Shown here piece by piece: positions 31,905 through 42,778 of a DNA stretch of 64,000 nucleotides. How positions within the stretch are numbered: the stretch's first letter is position 1; each line of letters opens with the position of its first letter. The stretch is from Campylobacter sp. TTU_617 (GTDB lineage: Bacteria; Campylobacterota; Campylobacteria; Campylobacterales; Campylobacteraceae), in the NCBI RefSeq assembly GCF_016599045.1, contig NZ_JAENKV010000004.1, forward strand, positions 1 to 64,000, in the 5' to 3' direction. A program made the translations under genes and the position numbers. Below the pieces are notes generated by a model. That model did no database searches and was not told the origin of the DNA. It worked only from the letters and a program-made list of their open reading frames with translations.

Positions 31905-34219
31905 ATTTTTAATTTAAATACCTTTGCTTCTTTAGTGTTTAAAACCAAATCAAATAAATTTTTATCATAATTGCCTAAAAAAAACATTTGAACAAAAGCA
32001 CTTTGATACATATTTTTATCCATTAAAATAAATTGAGTAAAAGGCATAGAGGAATCTTTGATATAAAAAATATAAAAATTTGCATTAGGATCTACATTGA
32101 TAATTTTATATTCATTTTTTTCAACAGAATCAAACTCTATAAAACTATTAATTGCAAAAATATCTCCGTTTAATTTAAAATTTCTAAAATCATTACTTAA
32201 AATAATTCCATTACTTAAAATAATTTCCCCATTATCTTCACCTAAAACATAAGAAGTGCTAAAAGTAAAAGGTTTATTAATCTCTCCTGTTTCAAGATCT
32301 ATAAAAGAAAAACTTGCAACAGTTGAAAAAATTGAAACCATTCGTGATGGAAGATAAAGATAAATATCTCTTGTCTTTGGGGTATTAATTTTAAAATCTT
32401 CTTTACTTAAAGAATTTAAAAACAATTCAACATTGCTTTGATTGTAATCTTTCATCATAGCATCAAGCAAATCATTATATGGTTTATAAAAACTTTTTTC
32501 AGTATATTCTACACTCAACCTTGCCATATTTGCAGCTGATCTTTGATCTTTGCTTAGAACAAAAGAAGGAAAAAAATTATCTTTTCCTAAATGTTTTCCA
32601 CCATCCACTAAAGTTTTGACATCACTATAATATCTAATAGGATATCCATAATCCCACCAAGTTACAACATAATCTTCTCTTGAGGCTAATGCTTTAAGTT
32701 TTGTTAAAAGAGTCGCTTCATTTTGAGTAAAAACAGTTGGAGCTTTATAATTATAAATATGTTTTAAAGCAAAAGATAAACTCATTATTAAAATAGCTAT
32801 CATAAAAAAAACACGCATTAATTTTAGATCTTTTTTATGAAAACATTCTAAAATCATAAAAATACAAAAAAATGCTATTAAAAATACAAAATATTCTAAA
32901 AAATCATATAAATTAAGATTTTCATTTTGCATTAAATAAAAAAATATAAACAATACCGAAATAAAAACAAAAGCTACTATTAAAAAAAATCTAAAAAATC
33001 TTATATCTTTAGCATTTTGTATTTTAATTTTTTCTATATATTCTAAAATTTTAATACTCAAAAAGCCAAATCCCAAAGCCATAATAGGCACAGCATAGAT
33101 AGTAAAACGAAGCCCACCTTTAAGCGCTAAAAAACCAAGCAAAAGCATAGGTAAAGTTAAAATCATACTTTTATGCTGTTTGGCAAATAAAATAAAACCT
33201 ATAAAAGAAAGCAAAAAGATAATTTCATTAGAGCTTATTCTTTGCATAAAAACACTTAAATCTATACTTTCAACTTCTTGTATTGTTTTATTGACATTAA
33301 AATAAACAAAACCTCGAGTCAAGCTGGTGCTTAAATCAGTGCGAAATATATAAAATTTAAGCTGATAAAGTATAGGGTCAATACCACCACTTAAAATTAA
33401 AAAAATAAAAGTGATAAAACCTAAAACGAGAAGTAGTTTTAGATTAAAATAATAATTTTTTAAAACAAAAAGAGAAAAAAGTATCACTATAATAGCACTT
33501 TGATAAAACCAAGCAATATTTGAAAGAGTGATAAGCATTAAAATAATGCTCATATATAATATTGTTTCTTTTCTATGAAAAATAAGAGTATAAATAAAAA
33601 AAAGTCCTATTAATGCAACATTTAAAGTGTAACTTGATGGATACCACCAAAGATAAATCATTACGCAAAAAGGCAAAAGGATAAAAGATAATAAATCTTT
33701 TTTTAAAATAAGTCTTATCATAAAAAATAAAATAAACATAGGAAGAACAATTACAAGCATATCTGTATCATAATACCCTGCCATAGTGCGATTATAATAG
33801 CTATTTGCTATACTTGCTAAAAGAGCGGCTATAAAACCCATTAAAGGATTTTTATATTCATTAGCAATCAATATAATTGGCACAACAACTAAAGAAGATA
33901 AAAATATACTCATATACAAAATAATGCTTTCAAAAGAAAAAGGAGTAATTTTATAAATCCAATAAGTAAGAGTAGAAAGCGATGAACCATAATAACTTAA
34001 ATCATTAGGCTGATGAAAACCTGCTATCATATCTCTTGCGCCTTCTGCAAAAGCATAGCCATCATTTGAAATAATCATTAATTCATTATTGAAAAAATAC
34101 TCATTAAATTCACTTGCCCAAAAAATCCAATAAAAACGACATATAATACTAAAAATAAAAGCAATTAAAATAAAAGCGAGTAAGTTGTAATTTTTAAAAA
34201 TATCATTCATCTTTTGCAT
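31901..34219 (-). CDS. pglB: Oligosaccharyltransferase PglB, longer than usual
   Basis: 772 residues. The N-terminal half has multiple membrane helices with the metal-binding FNEYFFNNELMII and YYDTDML; the periplasmic domain has WWDYG at 521-525. It transfers the heptasaccharide to Asn in D/E-x-N-x-S/T sequons. Compared with the 713-residue C. jejuni protein as I recall it, about 60 extra residues follow FTIYAVPIMALGFG, adding two or more hydrophobic segments before HIYNYKAPTVF. Both flanks align well, so it is an in-frame insertion. The start could also be 34210. Confidence 0.95.
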   Translation of the reverse strand: MQKMNDIFKNYNLLAFILIAFIFSIICRFYWIFWASEFNEYFFNNELMIISNDGYAFAEGARDMIAGFHQPNDLSYYGSSLSTLTYWIYKITPFSFESIILYMSIFLSSLVVVPIILIANEYKNPLMGFIAALLASIANSYYNRTMAGYYDTDMLVIVLPMFILFFMIRLILKKDLLSFILLPFCVMIYLWWYPSSYTLNVALIGLFFIYTLIFHRKETILYMSIILMLITLSNIAWFYQSAIIVILFSLFVLKNYYFNLKLLLVLGFITFIFLILSGGIDPILYQLKFYIFRTDLSTSLTRGFVYFNVNKTIQEVESIDLSVFMQRISSNEIIFLLSFIGFILFAKQHKSMILTLPMLLLGFLALKGGLRFTIYAVPIMALGFGFLSIKILEYIEKIKIQNAKDIRFFRFFLIVAFVFISVLFIFFYLMQNENLNLYDFLEYFVFLIAFFCIFMILECFHKKDLKLMRVFFMIAILIMSLSFALKHIYNYKAPTVFTQNEATLLTKLKALASREDYVVTWWDYGYPIRYYSDVKTLVDGGKHLGKDNFFPSFVLSKDQRSAANMARLSVEYTEKSFYKPYNDLLDAMMKDYNQSNVELFLNSLSKEDFKINTPKTRDIYLYLPSRMVSIFSTVASFSFIDLETGEINKPFTFSTSYVLGEDNGEIILSNGIILSNDFRNFKLNGDIFAINSFIEFDSVEKNEYKIINVDPNANFYIFYIKDSSMPFTQFILMDKNMYQSAFVQMFFLGNYDKNLFDLVLNTKEAKVFKLKI

Positions 34220-34222
34220 TTT

Positions 34223-35320
34223 CTACCCTAATAAATATTTTAAAGCATCTCTTGCGATTTTAACTTTATCAAACTCTGATGCCCTTTGTTTTGCTTTATT
34301 TTTATAAATATTTTTTAAATTTTCATCTTCTAGCATTAATTTTAAACCCTCATACATACTCTCTTCATTATTTACTTCCACCAAAAGACCAAATTCATTA
34401 TTGCCAAACAACTCTTTTGCTCCGCTTTGATGATCTGTACAAACTACCGCACAAGAACAGGCTAAACTTTCAATTAAAACATTAGAAAAACCTTCAAACA
34501 CTGAAGCAAAAGCAAAAAATTCGCATTTAGACATATATTTATAAGGATTATTATCAAAACCTAAAAGCAAAACCTTTTCTTTTAAATTTAATTGAAAAAT
34601 TAATTTTTCAAGTTCATTTTTTAAAATTCCTTCTCCTAAAATAACAAGCTTTAAATCTGTTTTTAATCTCGCATAAGCTCTAATTAATAAAGTATGATTT
34701 TTTCCTTTATCTAATCTTCCTACGCTTAATATAAACTTATCTTTTAATTTAATAGGTTCTAAAGATTTTTTTTCTATATTTTCTAAATCAATAGCATTAT
34801 ATAAAATATTACATTTTTCTTTTTTAATATTAAAATTTTGCACTAAATCTTCTAAATTTCCCATAGAATTAGGTAAGATTAAATCGGCCTTAGGATATAA
34901 AAAATAAATTAAAGCTTTATTAATAAGAGAATTAAAATTTTTTTTAGCATACATCACGCTAGGAGTTGTGCATTCATTAATCACCAATCTTACTTTTAAT
35001 CCAAACATTCTTGCTAATAAAGCAATATAATTAGGACGATTAAGAAAAACAAATTGTATATCAATATTTAATTCTTTACAAAGTTTTTTATATTTTAAGG
35101 CTAAAAAAGGAAGTTTTAAAAATTTCATCAAAGAATTTTCATTAGGATATGATTTTTCTAAAAAATGTATTTTACATTCTGGAATTTCATAAGAAATTTT
35201 ACCATTCATTAAAATAAGATGTACTTCAAATTTCATATTTAAAATAGGCAATAAGGTTGCAACAACTCTTTCTGCTCCACCACTGCCTAAAGAATAAATA
35301 AAAATAGCTAATTTTTGCAT
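34223..35320 (-). CDS. pglJ: GalNAc transferase PglJ
   Basis: 365-residue GT4 glycosyltransferase: LAIFIYSLGSGGAERVV at the N terminus, LSVGRLDKGKNH, and FAFASVFEGFSNVLIESLAC with the EX7E donor-binding motif. Adds the second GalNAc (alpha-1,4) to the growing N-glycan. It is paralogous to PglH in this locus. Stop codon 3 nt before the pglB start; start overlaps pglI by 13 nt. Confidence 0.93.
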   Translation of the reverse strand: MQKLAIFIYSLGSGGAERVVATLLPILNMKFEVHLILMNGKISYEIPECKIHFLEKSYPNENSLMKFLKLPFLALKYKKLCKELNIDIQFVFLNRPNYIALLARMFGLKVRLVINECTTPSVMYAKKNFNSLINKALIYFLYPKADLILPNSMGNLEDLVQNFNIKKEKCNILYNAIDLENIEKKSLEPIKLKDKFILSVGRLDKGKNHTLLIRAYARLKTDLKLVILGEGILKNELEKLIFQLNLKEKVLLLGFDNNPYKYMSKCEFFAFASVFEGFSNVLIESLACSCAVVCTDHQSGAKELFGNNEFGLLVEVNNEESMYEGLKLMLEDENLKNIYKNKAKQRASEFDKVKIARDALKYLLG

Positions 35321-36249
35321 AAACTCACTCTAACTTTTGATAAAAAAATAATAATCTTATTTGGAATTATACTTAAACTTAGTAAGATTAAGGCAGGTGT
35401 ATTAAATTTAATCCATAAGCTTTTATAAAGACAAAAATACATTTGTTTATAAAGATGGGCTAACTTAGCATAATAAGCCGCCATTTTATAATAATTTGCA
35501 CATTGTTTTTTATAATCTTTATCTTTACTTTTTAAAAGCTCATCTTCAACTATCCTAGCAAGCTCTAAATAACCAAGATAAACTCTTTTTGAATTTTTAA
35601 TAGCTCCTAAAGTTACACTATCTTCTCTATTAATCTTATATATTCTTAATGCTTTATGAATATAAAAACTTTTTTCATCATATAAATGCACCCAAAGAGT
35701 TGCCTCATTTCCATAAAATTCTTCATTAAAACGATGATTTTTAAGCAAAGATTTCTTAAAAATTGATAAAAACTCTCCATAAAATCGTGCCATTAAAAAG
35801 TCTTTTTTTGTTACTTCACTATCTTTAGTAAAGCCTTTACCGCTTAACTCTTCTTTTAAAATGCCATTTTCTTCAATTAAACAATTTCCAAAAATATGAG
35901 AATAACCTTGCTTACTTTTTTCTATTAAAACGCTAAGTGCATTAGGCAAAAGCTCATCATCATCATCTAAAAAAGTAATAAATTCTCCTTTAGCATAATC
36001 TAAGCCATTATTTTTATTGCCATTAGGGCCGTGTTTATATTTAGTATTTTTAACGTATTTTATACGCTCATCATTAAGCATAAATTCTTGCACAATTTTT
36101 TCGCTTTGAGAATTTAATTCATCATCACTAACAATAATTTCTAAGTCTTTAAAATCTTGATCTTGCACACTTTTTAATGCCTTTTTAAGCAATAAAGGAC
36201 GCTTAAAAGTAGGGATAATAACAGAAATTTTAGGAAATTCCAAGCTCAT
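35308..36249 (-). CDS. pglI: Glucosyltransferase PglI (branch glucose)
   Basis: 313-residue GT2, GT-A fold enzyme: ISVIIPTFKRPLLLKKAL at the N terminus, SDDELNSQ, then FLDDDDELLP with the metal-binding DxD. Adds the single glucose branch to the N-glycan. A C-terminal hydrophobic stretch (ALILLSLSIIPNKIIIFL) probably attaches it to the membrane. Start overlaps pglH by 20 nt. Confidence 0.92.
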   Translation of the reverse strand: MSLEFPKISVIIPTFKRPLLLKKALKSVQDQDFKDLEIIVSDDELNSQSEKIVQEFMLNDERIKYVKNTKYKHGPNGNKNNGLDYAKGEFITFLDDDDELLPNALSVLIEKSKQGYSHIFGNCLIEENGILKEELSGKGFTKDSEVTKKDFLMARFYGEFLSIFKKSLLKNHRFNEEFYGNEATLWVHLYDEKSFYIHKALRIYKINREDSVTLGAIKNSKRVYLGYLELARIVEDELLKSKDKDYKKQCANYYKMAAYYAKLAHLYKQMYFCLYKSLWIKFNTPALILLSLSIIPNKIIIFLSKVRVSLCKN

Positions 36250-37297
36250 TAATCACCTTCATCCATTTTTCTTTTATATGCAAAATATCATAATCTTTAC
36301 ATCTTTTTCTTGCATTTAAAACTAATTCTTTTCTTAAAGATTCATTCTGCATTAACAAAGACATTTTTTCAGCTAAAGCTTTTTCATCATCACAATTGAT
36401 TAAAAACCCATCTTTACTATCATCAATTAAATCATTTGCTCCATTATAATAATGAGTTGCTATACGAGCTACATCAAAATATAAAGATTCAATTAAAACC
36501 GTTGGCAAACCTTCCATAAAAGAACAAAGACATAAAATTTTAGCTTTAGAATAATAAGTTTTTACATCCTTCACGCGACCTAAAAATTCCACCTTAATAT
36601 TTAAACTTTTAGCTTTATATTCTAATTCTTGTTTTAATTCTCCATCTCCTAGAATTAAAAATCTATAATTTTCTCTTAAATTCTCATCTAAATTTGCAAT
36701 AGCTTTTAAATACATCAAAGCATTTTTATTGTGATCTAAACGTCCTATAAAAAGTATAAGATTTTCTTTTTCAAAATTTTCTTTTTGCAAATAAAAATGA
36801 GTTGGATTTGCAAGCACAATAACTTTTTTAACAAATTTTTCATAAAATTCTTTATCCTTATATCCTAATACACTTAAAACATCACAAAAAGGATAAGCAA
36901 TTCTTCTTAAAAAGCGCCAAATTTTTGATTTTAAATAAGCCTCATTACTATGCTCGCAAATTATTAAAGGGGTTTTTATGCCTATTTTTGCAAATATACA
37001 AGCAATATTAGTTGTATCTAAAAAAGAGATAAAAATATCACTTTTTTCTTCCTTTAAAGCCTTTCTTAATGCAAAATATTTTTTAAAACGACTGGCAATT
37101 TTATGATAAATATTATCAAATCTAAATTGTTGCAAGGTTTTAACTTTTATCTTTGCATTCAAAGGATAAAAAGATTCTCCAGAATGAAATTTTATAATTT
37201 TTATCTCATGCTCTTTGCAAAACTCATTTGCCAAAGTCACTAAAACCCTCTCAGCTCCACCAGAATTTAAAGTAGCTATAATAAAAGTAATTTTCAT
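36230..37297 (-). CDS. pglH: GalNAc polymerase PglH
   Basis: 355-residue GT4 enzyme: [19 protein letters not shown] at the N terminus, [11 protein letters not shown] and [20 protein letters not shown] near the end. In C. jejuni it adds the last three GalNAc residues and counts length by product inhibition. Overlaps pglK by 4 nt. Confidence 0.93.
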   Translation of the reverse strand: MKITFIIATLNSGGAERVLVTLANEFCKEHEIKIIKFHSGESFYPLNAKIKVKTLQQFRFDNIYHKIASRFKKYFALRKALKEEKSDIFISFLDTTNIACIFAKIGIKTPLIICEHSNEAYLKSKIWRFLRRIAYPFCDVLSVLGYKDKEFYEKFVKKVIVLANPTHFYLQKENFEKENLILFIGRLDHNKNALMYLKAIANLDENLRENYRFLILGDGELKQELEYKAKSLNIKVEFLGRVKDVKTYYSKAKILCLCSFMEGLPTVLIESLYFDVARIATHYYNGANDLIDDSKDGFLINCDDEKALAEKMSLLMQNESLRKELVLNARKRCKDYDILHIKEKWMKVINELGIS

Positions 37298-39006
37298 TTT
37301 TGTCTCTCTAAAATAAGCTTTGAATTCTCTAATTTATAAACTTTATCACACTTTGCTATACCTAAAAGCCTATGAGCAATAATAATCATAGTTTTATCTT
37401 TAGAAATTTTAAAAAGCTCTTCCATAATCTTCATTTCACTTTCATTATCTAAAGCAGAAGTTGCTTCATCAAGAATTAAAATTTCAGGTTTTAAATATAA
37501 AGCTCTTGCAATAGCAATTCTTTGTTTTTGTCCTCCGCTTAAATTATTTCCACCATCTCCTACTTTTGTATGAATTCCATTAGGCAAACTTTTAATAAAT
37601 TTTTCAAGATTAGCCTGTTTGATAACTTCTTTTAATAAATCAAAATCAATTTCATCACCAAAAGCGATATTTTTAGCAATGCTATCATTAAAAAGATAAA
37701 TTTGCTGTGGAATATAGCCTATTTTAGATCTTAAACTTTTCATATTGTTTTCATTTAATATTTTATCATCAATGTAAATTTTTCCTTCTTTTATCTTTAA
37801 TAAGCCCATAATAATATCAACTAAAGTGCTTTTTCCGCATCCACTCTCACCGATAAATGCTATTTTTTCACCTTTTTTTATACTTAAATTTAAACGAGTA
37901 AATAAATTATTTTTATTCTGATAGGCAAAACTTATATTTTCTAAACGAATCTCTTTTTGAAAAGTAATATTCTCATCTTCTAGTTGTTCTTCTTTTTGAT
38001 TTAAAATATTATAAACAATATCTAAAGAAGACCTATAATAAAGTAAATCATGATAACTTGTGATAATACGATTTGCACTAGGCATCAATCGATAAAGCGC
38101 TAAAACAAAAATAGAAATAGTGGCTAAAATATTAGAAATATCTCCTTCATTTTTAAAAACCAAAAAAACAACGATAAAAATCAAAACACAAAATCCAATG
38201 GCTTCAAGATATATTCTTGGCAAAGCGGCAATACTTTCATTGCTTATATTTGCTTTACTAAAATTCTTACTTTGCTGTTCAAAAAGTTTCAAAATCGCTC
38301 TTTCTTTAATTTTTAATTTAATAAATTTAAAATTATTTAAACTTGTATTAATAATTTCAAAAAAATTTTTCATTGCCTCTTCACGCCTTAATCCAGCTTT
38401 TTTAACAAGAGGAGAAAGAATACGCATTAAAATAAAAGCATTTAAAAACAAAAAAATACTTAAAGCTAAAGTAATCTTATAATCAATTAAAAGTAGCAAA
38501 ATATAAAGCAATAAAACAACAAAAATTTCACTCATCATAAGCAAAAAAGAAGAGATCATTGTGCTGAGATTATAAACTTCTCCTGTGACATTTTTTAGTA
38601 ACTCAGAATGACTTTTTTGTGTGAAATTCTCATAATTAATATGAAGATATTTTGAGAAAATTTTATAAGATATACTATGATACCTTCCTTTGGAAAATTT
38701 TGCTAAAAGATGGAAATAATAAGAATTTAATAAAGCACGTATTATATAAAAACAAACTAAAATTAATCCAAAATAAACAATGATTTTATAAGTAGGCAAA
38801 GCTAAGTACTCTTTAATAATAATTAGAAATTCATTTTTATCAAAATAAGAAAAATCACTGGCTAAAGTAACAAAAGGCATTATTAAAGATATAGCAAAAG
38901 TTTCCATAAATGAAATAAAAATAGAAAAAACCAACAAAGAAAATAAAAAATTCTTATCTTTTTTATTTAAAATAAAAAAAAGTTTTTTTAACACTGTTTT
39001 TCCCAA
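37294..39006 (-). CDS. pglK: ABC flippase PglK
   Basis: 570 residues: six N-terminal membrane helices and a C-terminal ATPase with Walker [10 protein letters not shown] (386-394), signature LSGGQ and Walker [13 protein letters not shown]. Flips the finished undecaprenyl-PP-heptasaccharide to the periplasmic face for PglB. Start lies 19 nt inside the end of gne. Confidence 0.95.
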   Translation of the reverse strand: MGKTVLKKLFFILNKKDKNFLFSLLVFSIFISFMETFAISLIMPFVTLASDFSYFDKNEFLIIIKEYLALPTYKIIVYFGLILVCFYIIRALLNSYYFHLLAKFSKGRYHSISYKIFSKYLHINYENFTQKSHSELLKNVTGEVYNLSTMISSFLLMMSEIFVVLLLYILLLLIDYKITLALSIFLFLNAFILMRILSPLVKKAGLRREEAMKNFFEIINTSLNNFKFIKLKIKERAILKLFEQQSKNFSKANISNESIAALPRIYLEAIGFCVLIFIVVFLVFKNEGDISNILATISIFVLALYRLMPSANRIITSYHDLLYYRSSLDIVYNILNQKEEQLEDENITFQKEIRLENISFAYQNKNNLFTRLNLSIKKGEKIAFIGESGCGKSTLVDIIMGLLKIKEGKIYIDDKILNENNMKSLRSKIGYIPQQIYLFNDSIAKNIAFGDEIDFDLLKEVIKQANLEKFIKSLPNGIHTKVGDGGNNLSGGQKQRIAIARALYLKPEILILDEATSALDNESEMKIMEELFKISKDKTMIIIAHRLLGIAKCDKVYKLENSKLILERQK

Positions 39007-39977
39007 TCAAAAGCACTTTTGCAAATTATTTCTAAGTTATCAAATCTTGGTTTCCAAGATGTTAAAGAACGAATTTTATCTGCATTTGAAATTAAAACAC
39101 TAGGATCTCCTGTACGTGGTGGAGCAAGTTCTACTTTAAAATCTACACCGCTTACTTTTTTCATAGTTTGAATCACTTCTTTTACACTAAAACCGTGACC
39201 ATAACCTACATTAAAAATATTACTTTCATTATTTTGCAAGTATTCTAAAGCTGATAAATGAGCACTTGAAATATCATCTACATGAATATAATCTCTTATA
39301 CAAGTTCCATCTTTGGTATTATAATTATCTCCAAAAATATATATTTTATCACGTTTATTGGCAGCACATTCTGCTGCTACTTTTATAAGTAAAGTTGCTT
39401 TTGGATAACGTTGTCCTAATTTAAAATCCATACAAGCACCCGCAACATTAAAATATCTTAAAATACAATATTTAAAAGAAGGATTAGCCATATTAGCATC
39501 TTTTAAAACCTCTTCGCTCATAAGCTTACTTCTTCCATAAGGGTTAATAGGATTTAAAGGACTTTTTTCACTTACTACAGAAGTTTGAGGTTCTCCATAA
39601 GTTGCTGCAGTAGAAGAAAAAATAAAATTTTTAACATTATTTTCTAAACAAGTCTGTATAAGATTGCTTGTATTAGCCGTATTATTTAAATAATATTTCA
39701 AAGGATTTTGCATACTTTCAAATACTTCAATGCTCGCAGCAAAATGAACTACTGCATCAAATTTTTCTTGTTTAAAAAGTTCTTTAATAGCCTTAAAATC
39801 ACTCAAATCTTGTTTAAAAAATTTAAAGTCTCTAATACTTTTTAAATCTTTAATTGCAATTTCACTTCCTTTAGATAAATTATCTAACACACAAATTTCA
39901 TAATTTGTATTTAAAAATTGTCTTAAAGTGTGCGATCCGATATAACCTGCTCCACCAGTAATTAAAATTTTCATCAT
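38988..39977 (-). CDS. gne: UDP-GlcNAc/Glc 4-epimerase
   Basis: 329-residue extended SDR: NAD loop [10 protein letters not shown], catalytic Ser-Tyr-Lys with [10 protein letters not shown] and YGRSK, and RYFNVAGA. Supplies UDP-GalNAc for PglA, J and H, and UDP-Gal for LOS and capsule. First gene of the pgl run. AAGGA precedes two consecutive ATGs (39977 and 39974); the second has the better spacing. Confidence 0.94.
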   Translation of the reverse strand: MMKILITGGAGYIGSHTLRQFLNTNYEICVLDNLSKGSEIAIKDLKSIRDFKFFKQDLSDFKAIKELFKQEKFDAVVHFAASIEVFESMQNPLKYYLNNTANTSNLIQTCLENNVKNFIFSSTAATYGEPQTSVVSEKSPLNPINPYGRSKLMSEEVLKDANMANPSFKYCILRYFNVAGACMDFKLGQRYPKATLLIKVAAECAANKRDKIYIFGDNYNTKDGTCIRDYIHVDDISSAHLSALEYLQNNESNIFNVGYGHGFSVKEVIQTMKKVSGVDFKVELAPPRTGDPSVLISNADKIRSLTSWKPRFDNLEIICKSAFDWEKQC

Positions 39978-40019
39978 TTATTCCTTTTTTTACTTAAAAT
40001 AATATTCTAGTATATTTGA

Positions 40020-40814
40020 TTAAATGCTAAGTTTTATTTTAGAAATTTCATCTTCACTTGCTTTAATAAAAATATCAACATAAGAACGATCTTGTTTTTT
40101 TTGTATAAGAAATTCTTTCATTGTATTTAAAGAGTCAATAAAATCATTTTCATTGATATTACCTTTAATAAATTCGTATTTTAAAAATAACATAAAAGTA
40201 TTTAAAGTATCGCTTTCGCAATATTCATGAATTTTTTCTAATTTGTTTTCATAAAATAAATCAAGAACTTCATTGCCGTGAATTTCATATTTTCCAGGTA
40301 AATTCGCCATAGCACAAATAAGATCAAGTTTTAAACCACGATAAGATCCAAAAGATTCAAACAAATCGCAATGTTTATTTTCAGAAAAACGCGTTTTGTA
40401 ATTATTCCATTTATCTGTAATGGTATCTAAATAAGTATTAGCCTTGATATTATATTTTAATGCTCTTAAAACAAGTAAAGGCATATCATAATTTTTACCA
40501 TTAAAACTAACCAATTTTGGCTCATACTTATCAATAAATTTAAAAAAATTAGCAATCATACTTTGCTCATCATCGCCATCAATTTTATTGACTTTAATAA
40601 ATTTTCCAAAACTATTTGTTATAACTGCACAAATACTTACAATCTTATGATAAGGCAAGGGTAAAAATTCGCTAGAAGTTTGTTCTTTTTGGAGTTCTAA
40701 AGCTTTTTTAGAAATTTCTAAATCATTTCCTTTTAAATTTAAAGTTTTTCTTATAAGTTCAGTATCTGGGATACTTTCACAATCAAAAATACAAATATAA
40801 CCTTCTTGATTCAT
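40020..40814 (-). CDS. PolB-like 3'-5' exonuclease (wlaX, Cj1132-like)
   Basis: 264 residues. Exonuclease motifs are visible: Exo I ICIFDCESIPD, Exo II LVSFNGKNYDMPLL, Exo III YCESDTLNTFML. It matches the predicted PolB-like 3'-5' exonuclease family. There is no evident link to glycan synthesis despite its place between gne and waaC. It is transcribed divergently from waaC, with 63 bases between the starts. Confidence 0.8.
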   Translation of the reverse strand: MNQEGYICIFDCESIPDTELIRKTLNLKGNDLEISKKALELQKEQTSSEFLPLPYHKIVSICAVITNSFGKFIKVNKIDGDDEQSMIANFFKFIDKYEPKLVSFNGKNYDMPLLVLRALKYNIKANTYLDTITDKWNNYKTRFSENKHCDLFESFGSYRGLKLDLICAMANLPGKYEIHGNEVLDLFYENKLEKIHEYCESDTLNTFMLFLKYEFIKGNINENDFIDSLNTMKEFLIQKKQDRSYVDIFIKASEDEISKIKLSI

Positions 40815-40840
40815 TTTAACCCTTTTTTAAATAAATTTGA

Positions 40841-40846
40841 TAAAAT
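40841..40846 (+). promoter_or_regulatory. Predicted waaC -10 box (TAAAAT)
   Basis: TTTGATAAAATC, with the TTTG element at about -16, placed 32 nt before the waaC start. The region also serves the divergent exonuclease gene. Confidence 0.45.
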
Positions 40847-40877
40847 CATAACAAAATTTTAGTATTTTAGGTTTTTA

Positions 40878-41900
40878 ATGAAAATAGCAATTGTTAGGTT
40901 ATCAGCACTTGGGGATATTATCCAAAGTGCTATAGTATTACAATTTATTAAAAAATTTAAAAAAGATATAGAAATTCATTGGTTTGTTGATGAAAGATTT
41001 AAAGATATTTTAAAAGATCATCCTTTAATTGATAAAATATATCCTTTACCTTTAAAAAATAAAAAAATTTCAAAAACACTAAAAATACTTTTTAAAGCAA
41101 GAAAAAATAATTATAATGTAGTAATAGACTTACAAGGGCTTATTAAATCAGCTATCATAAGTCGAATTTTAAATCAAAATAACTTTGGTTTTAGTAAAAA
41201 TAGCCTTAAAGAAAGTTTTGCTCATAATTTTTATAATCAAAAATTAAATATTAATTATAATGAAAACGTCTTTGTGCGTTATTTGGCTTTAATTTCTTTT
41301 GTATTTAATGAGGATTTTGATATAAAAAATCTTTTTTTTAAAAAAGATGTTTTTTATGCTGATGATATTATCAAAGAGAAACTTATACAAGAATTTAAAC
41401 TAAAAGAAAACAAACATAATATACTTATACACGTTGGATCAAGCGCAAAAAATAAAATTTATCCAGCTAAAAATTTTGCATTACTTTGCAAAAAAATTAA
41501 CGATAATATAGCAAATTCAAAAATTTTTCTTGCTTGGGGAAATTTAAAAGAATATGAAATTGCAAAAGAAATTCAAAATTTTTATCCAAACGATCATATT
41601 GTTCTACTTAGAAATTTAAATTTACAAGAATTAATTGCACTTACAAAAGCCGTAGATTTAGTTATAGGAAATGATAGCGGACCTACTCATTTAGCTTTTG
41701 CTCTCAATAAAGCTTCTATAACTATTTTTGGAGCAACACCAAGTCAAAGAAATGCTTTTGTAACAGAAGTTAATAAAATTATTGATGCAAAAAAGAAAAT
41801 TTTAGATGCTAAGCATATTGATAAAAATGATTTTTGTATTGAAAATATTGATGCACAAGATATTTTTGAAATTACTAAGGAATTATTAAATGAAAAATAA
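40878..41900 (+). CDS. waaC: LOS heptosyltransferase I
   Basis: 340-residue GT9 enzyme starting MKIAIVRLSALGDIIQSA, with the catalytic-Asp region LSALGD, HVGSSAKNKIYPA and the ADP-heptose site LVIGNDSGPTHLA. Adds the first L,D-heptose to Kdo. First gene of the inner-core operon; overlaps htrB by 11 nt. Confidence 0.95.
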   Translation: MKIAIVRLSALGDIIQSAIVLQFIKKFKKDIEIHWFVDERFKDILKDHPLIDKIYPLPLKNKKISKTLKILFKARKNNYNVVIDLQGLIKSAIISRILNQNNFGFSKNSLKESFAHNFYNQKLNINYNENVFVRYLALISFVFNEDFDIKNLFFKKDVFYADDIIKEKLIQEFKLKENKHNILIHVGSSAKNKIYPAKNFALLCKKINDNIANSKIFLAWGNLKEYEIAKEIQNFYPNDHIVLLRNLNLQELIALTKAVDLVIGNDSGPTHLAFALNKASITIFGATPSQRNAFVTEVNKIIDAKKKILDAKHIDKNDFCIENIDAQDIFEITKELLNEK

Positions 41901-42777
41901 AGATAATCTTTATCTTATGATTTATTATATTTTAAAATTTATTGTTTTTATTTTTCCAAATTTTATTTTAGATTTTTTTGCTAAAAATATAGCATTTATT
42001 GTTTTTTGTCTTAATAAAAAACATAGAAAAATTATTGATATTAACTTAAAAATTTGTTTTCCACAAAAAAGTTCAAAAGAAAGAAAGAAAATTGCTTTAA
42101 AAATTTATCAAAATTTCGCCAAATTTGGACTTGATTGCATTAAAAATCAAAATACTAATAAAGAAAAAATTCTTAAAAAAGTTGTATTTGATAATGAAGA
42201 ACTTTTATGTAATGCCTTAAATTCAAATAAAGCTTTAATTTTAACAACAGCTCACTATGGAAATTGGGAACTTTGTTCTTTGGCATTTTCTGCTAAATTT
42301 GGAGCCATGTCCATAGTAGGAAGAAAATTAGATAGCAAAAAAATGGATAAAATTTTAGCCCAAAATCGCACTCAATTTGATATAGAATTAATTGATAAAA
42401 AAGGTGGGATTAAAAAAATGTTTCAAGCTCTTAAAGAAAAAAGAACATTAGGAATTTTAACAGATCAAGATTGCTCTGATAATGAAGGGATAAAAATAGA
42501 TTTTTTCAATAAAAAAGTCAATTTTTTAATTGGGGCGAGTTTAATTGCAAAAAAAACTAAAGCTCTATTATTACCTGCTTTTATTTATCAAGGCAATGAC
42601 AATAAATATCATATAAAATGCTTTAAAGCCCTTGATGGAGATGTTAAAAGTTTAGAAGAATTAACCTCTTATCAGGCAAAATGTTGCGAAGAAATGATCA
42701 AATTTAAACCTGATGAGTATTTTTTCTTCCATAAAAGATTTAGAAGTTTTAATAAAGATTTGTATCTTAAGGCGTAA
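41890..42777 (+). CDS. htrB: Lipid A acyltransferase (HtrB/LpxL family)
   Basis: 295 residues with the acyltransferase HX4D/E motif TTAHYGNWELCSLAF, then LTDQDCSDNEGIKIDFF. An N-terminal hydrophobic helix anchors it to the inner membrane. Adds secondary acyl chains to Kdo-lipid A. Stop codon is 1 nt before the waaF start. Confidence 0.92.
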   Translation: MKNKDNLYLMIYYILKFIVFIFPNFILDFFAKNIAFIVFCLNKKHRKIIDINLKICFPQKSSKERKKIALKIYQNFAKFGLDCIKNQNTNKEKILKKVVFDNEELLCNALNSNKALILTTAHYGNWELCSLAFSAKFGAMSIVGRKLDSKKMDKILAQNRTQFDIELIDKKGGIKKMFQALKEKRTLGILTDQDCSDNEGIKIDFFNKKVNFLIGASLIAKKTKALLLPAFIYQGNDNKYHIKCFKALDGDVKSLEELTSYQAKCCEEMIKFKPDEYFFFHKRFRSFNKDLYLKA

Positions 42778-42778
42778 A

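Noticed and set aside
40020-40814. Glycan function for the gene between gne and waaC
   Set aside because: Its motifs are those of a DNA exonuclease; only the position suggests glycans.
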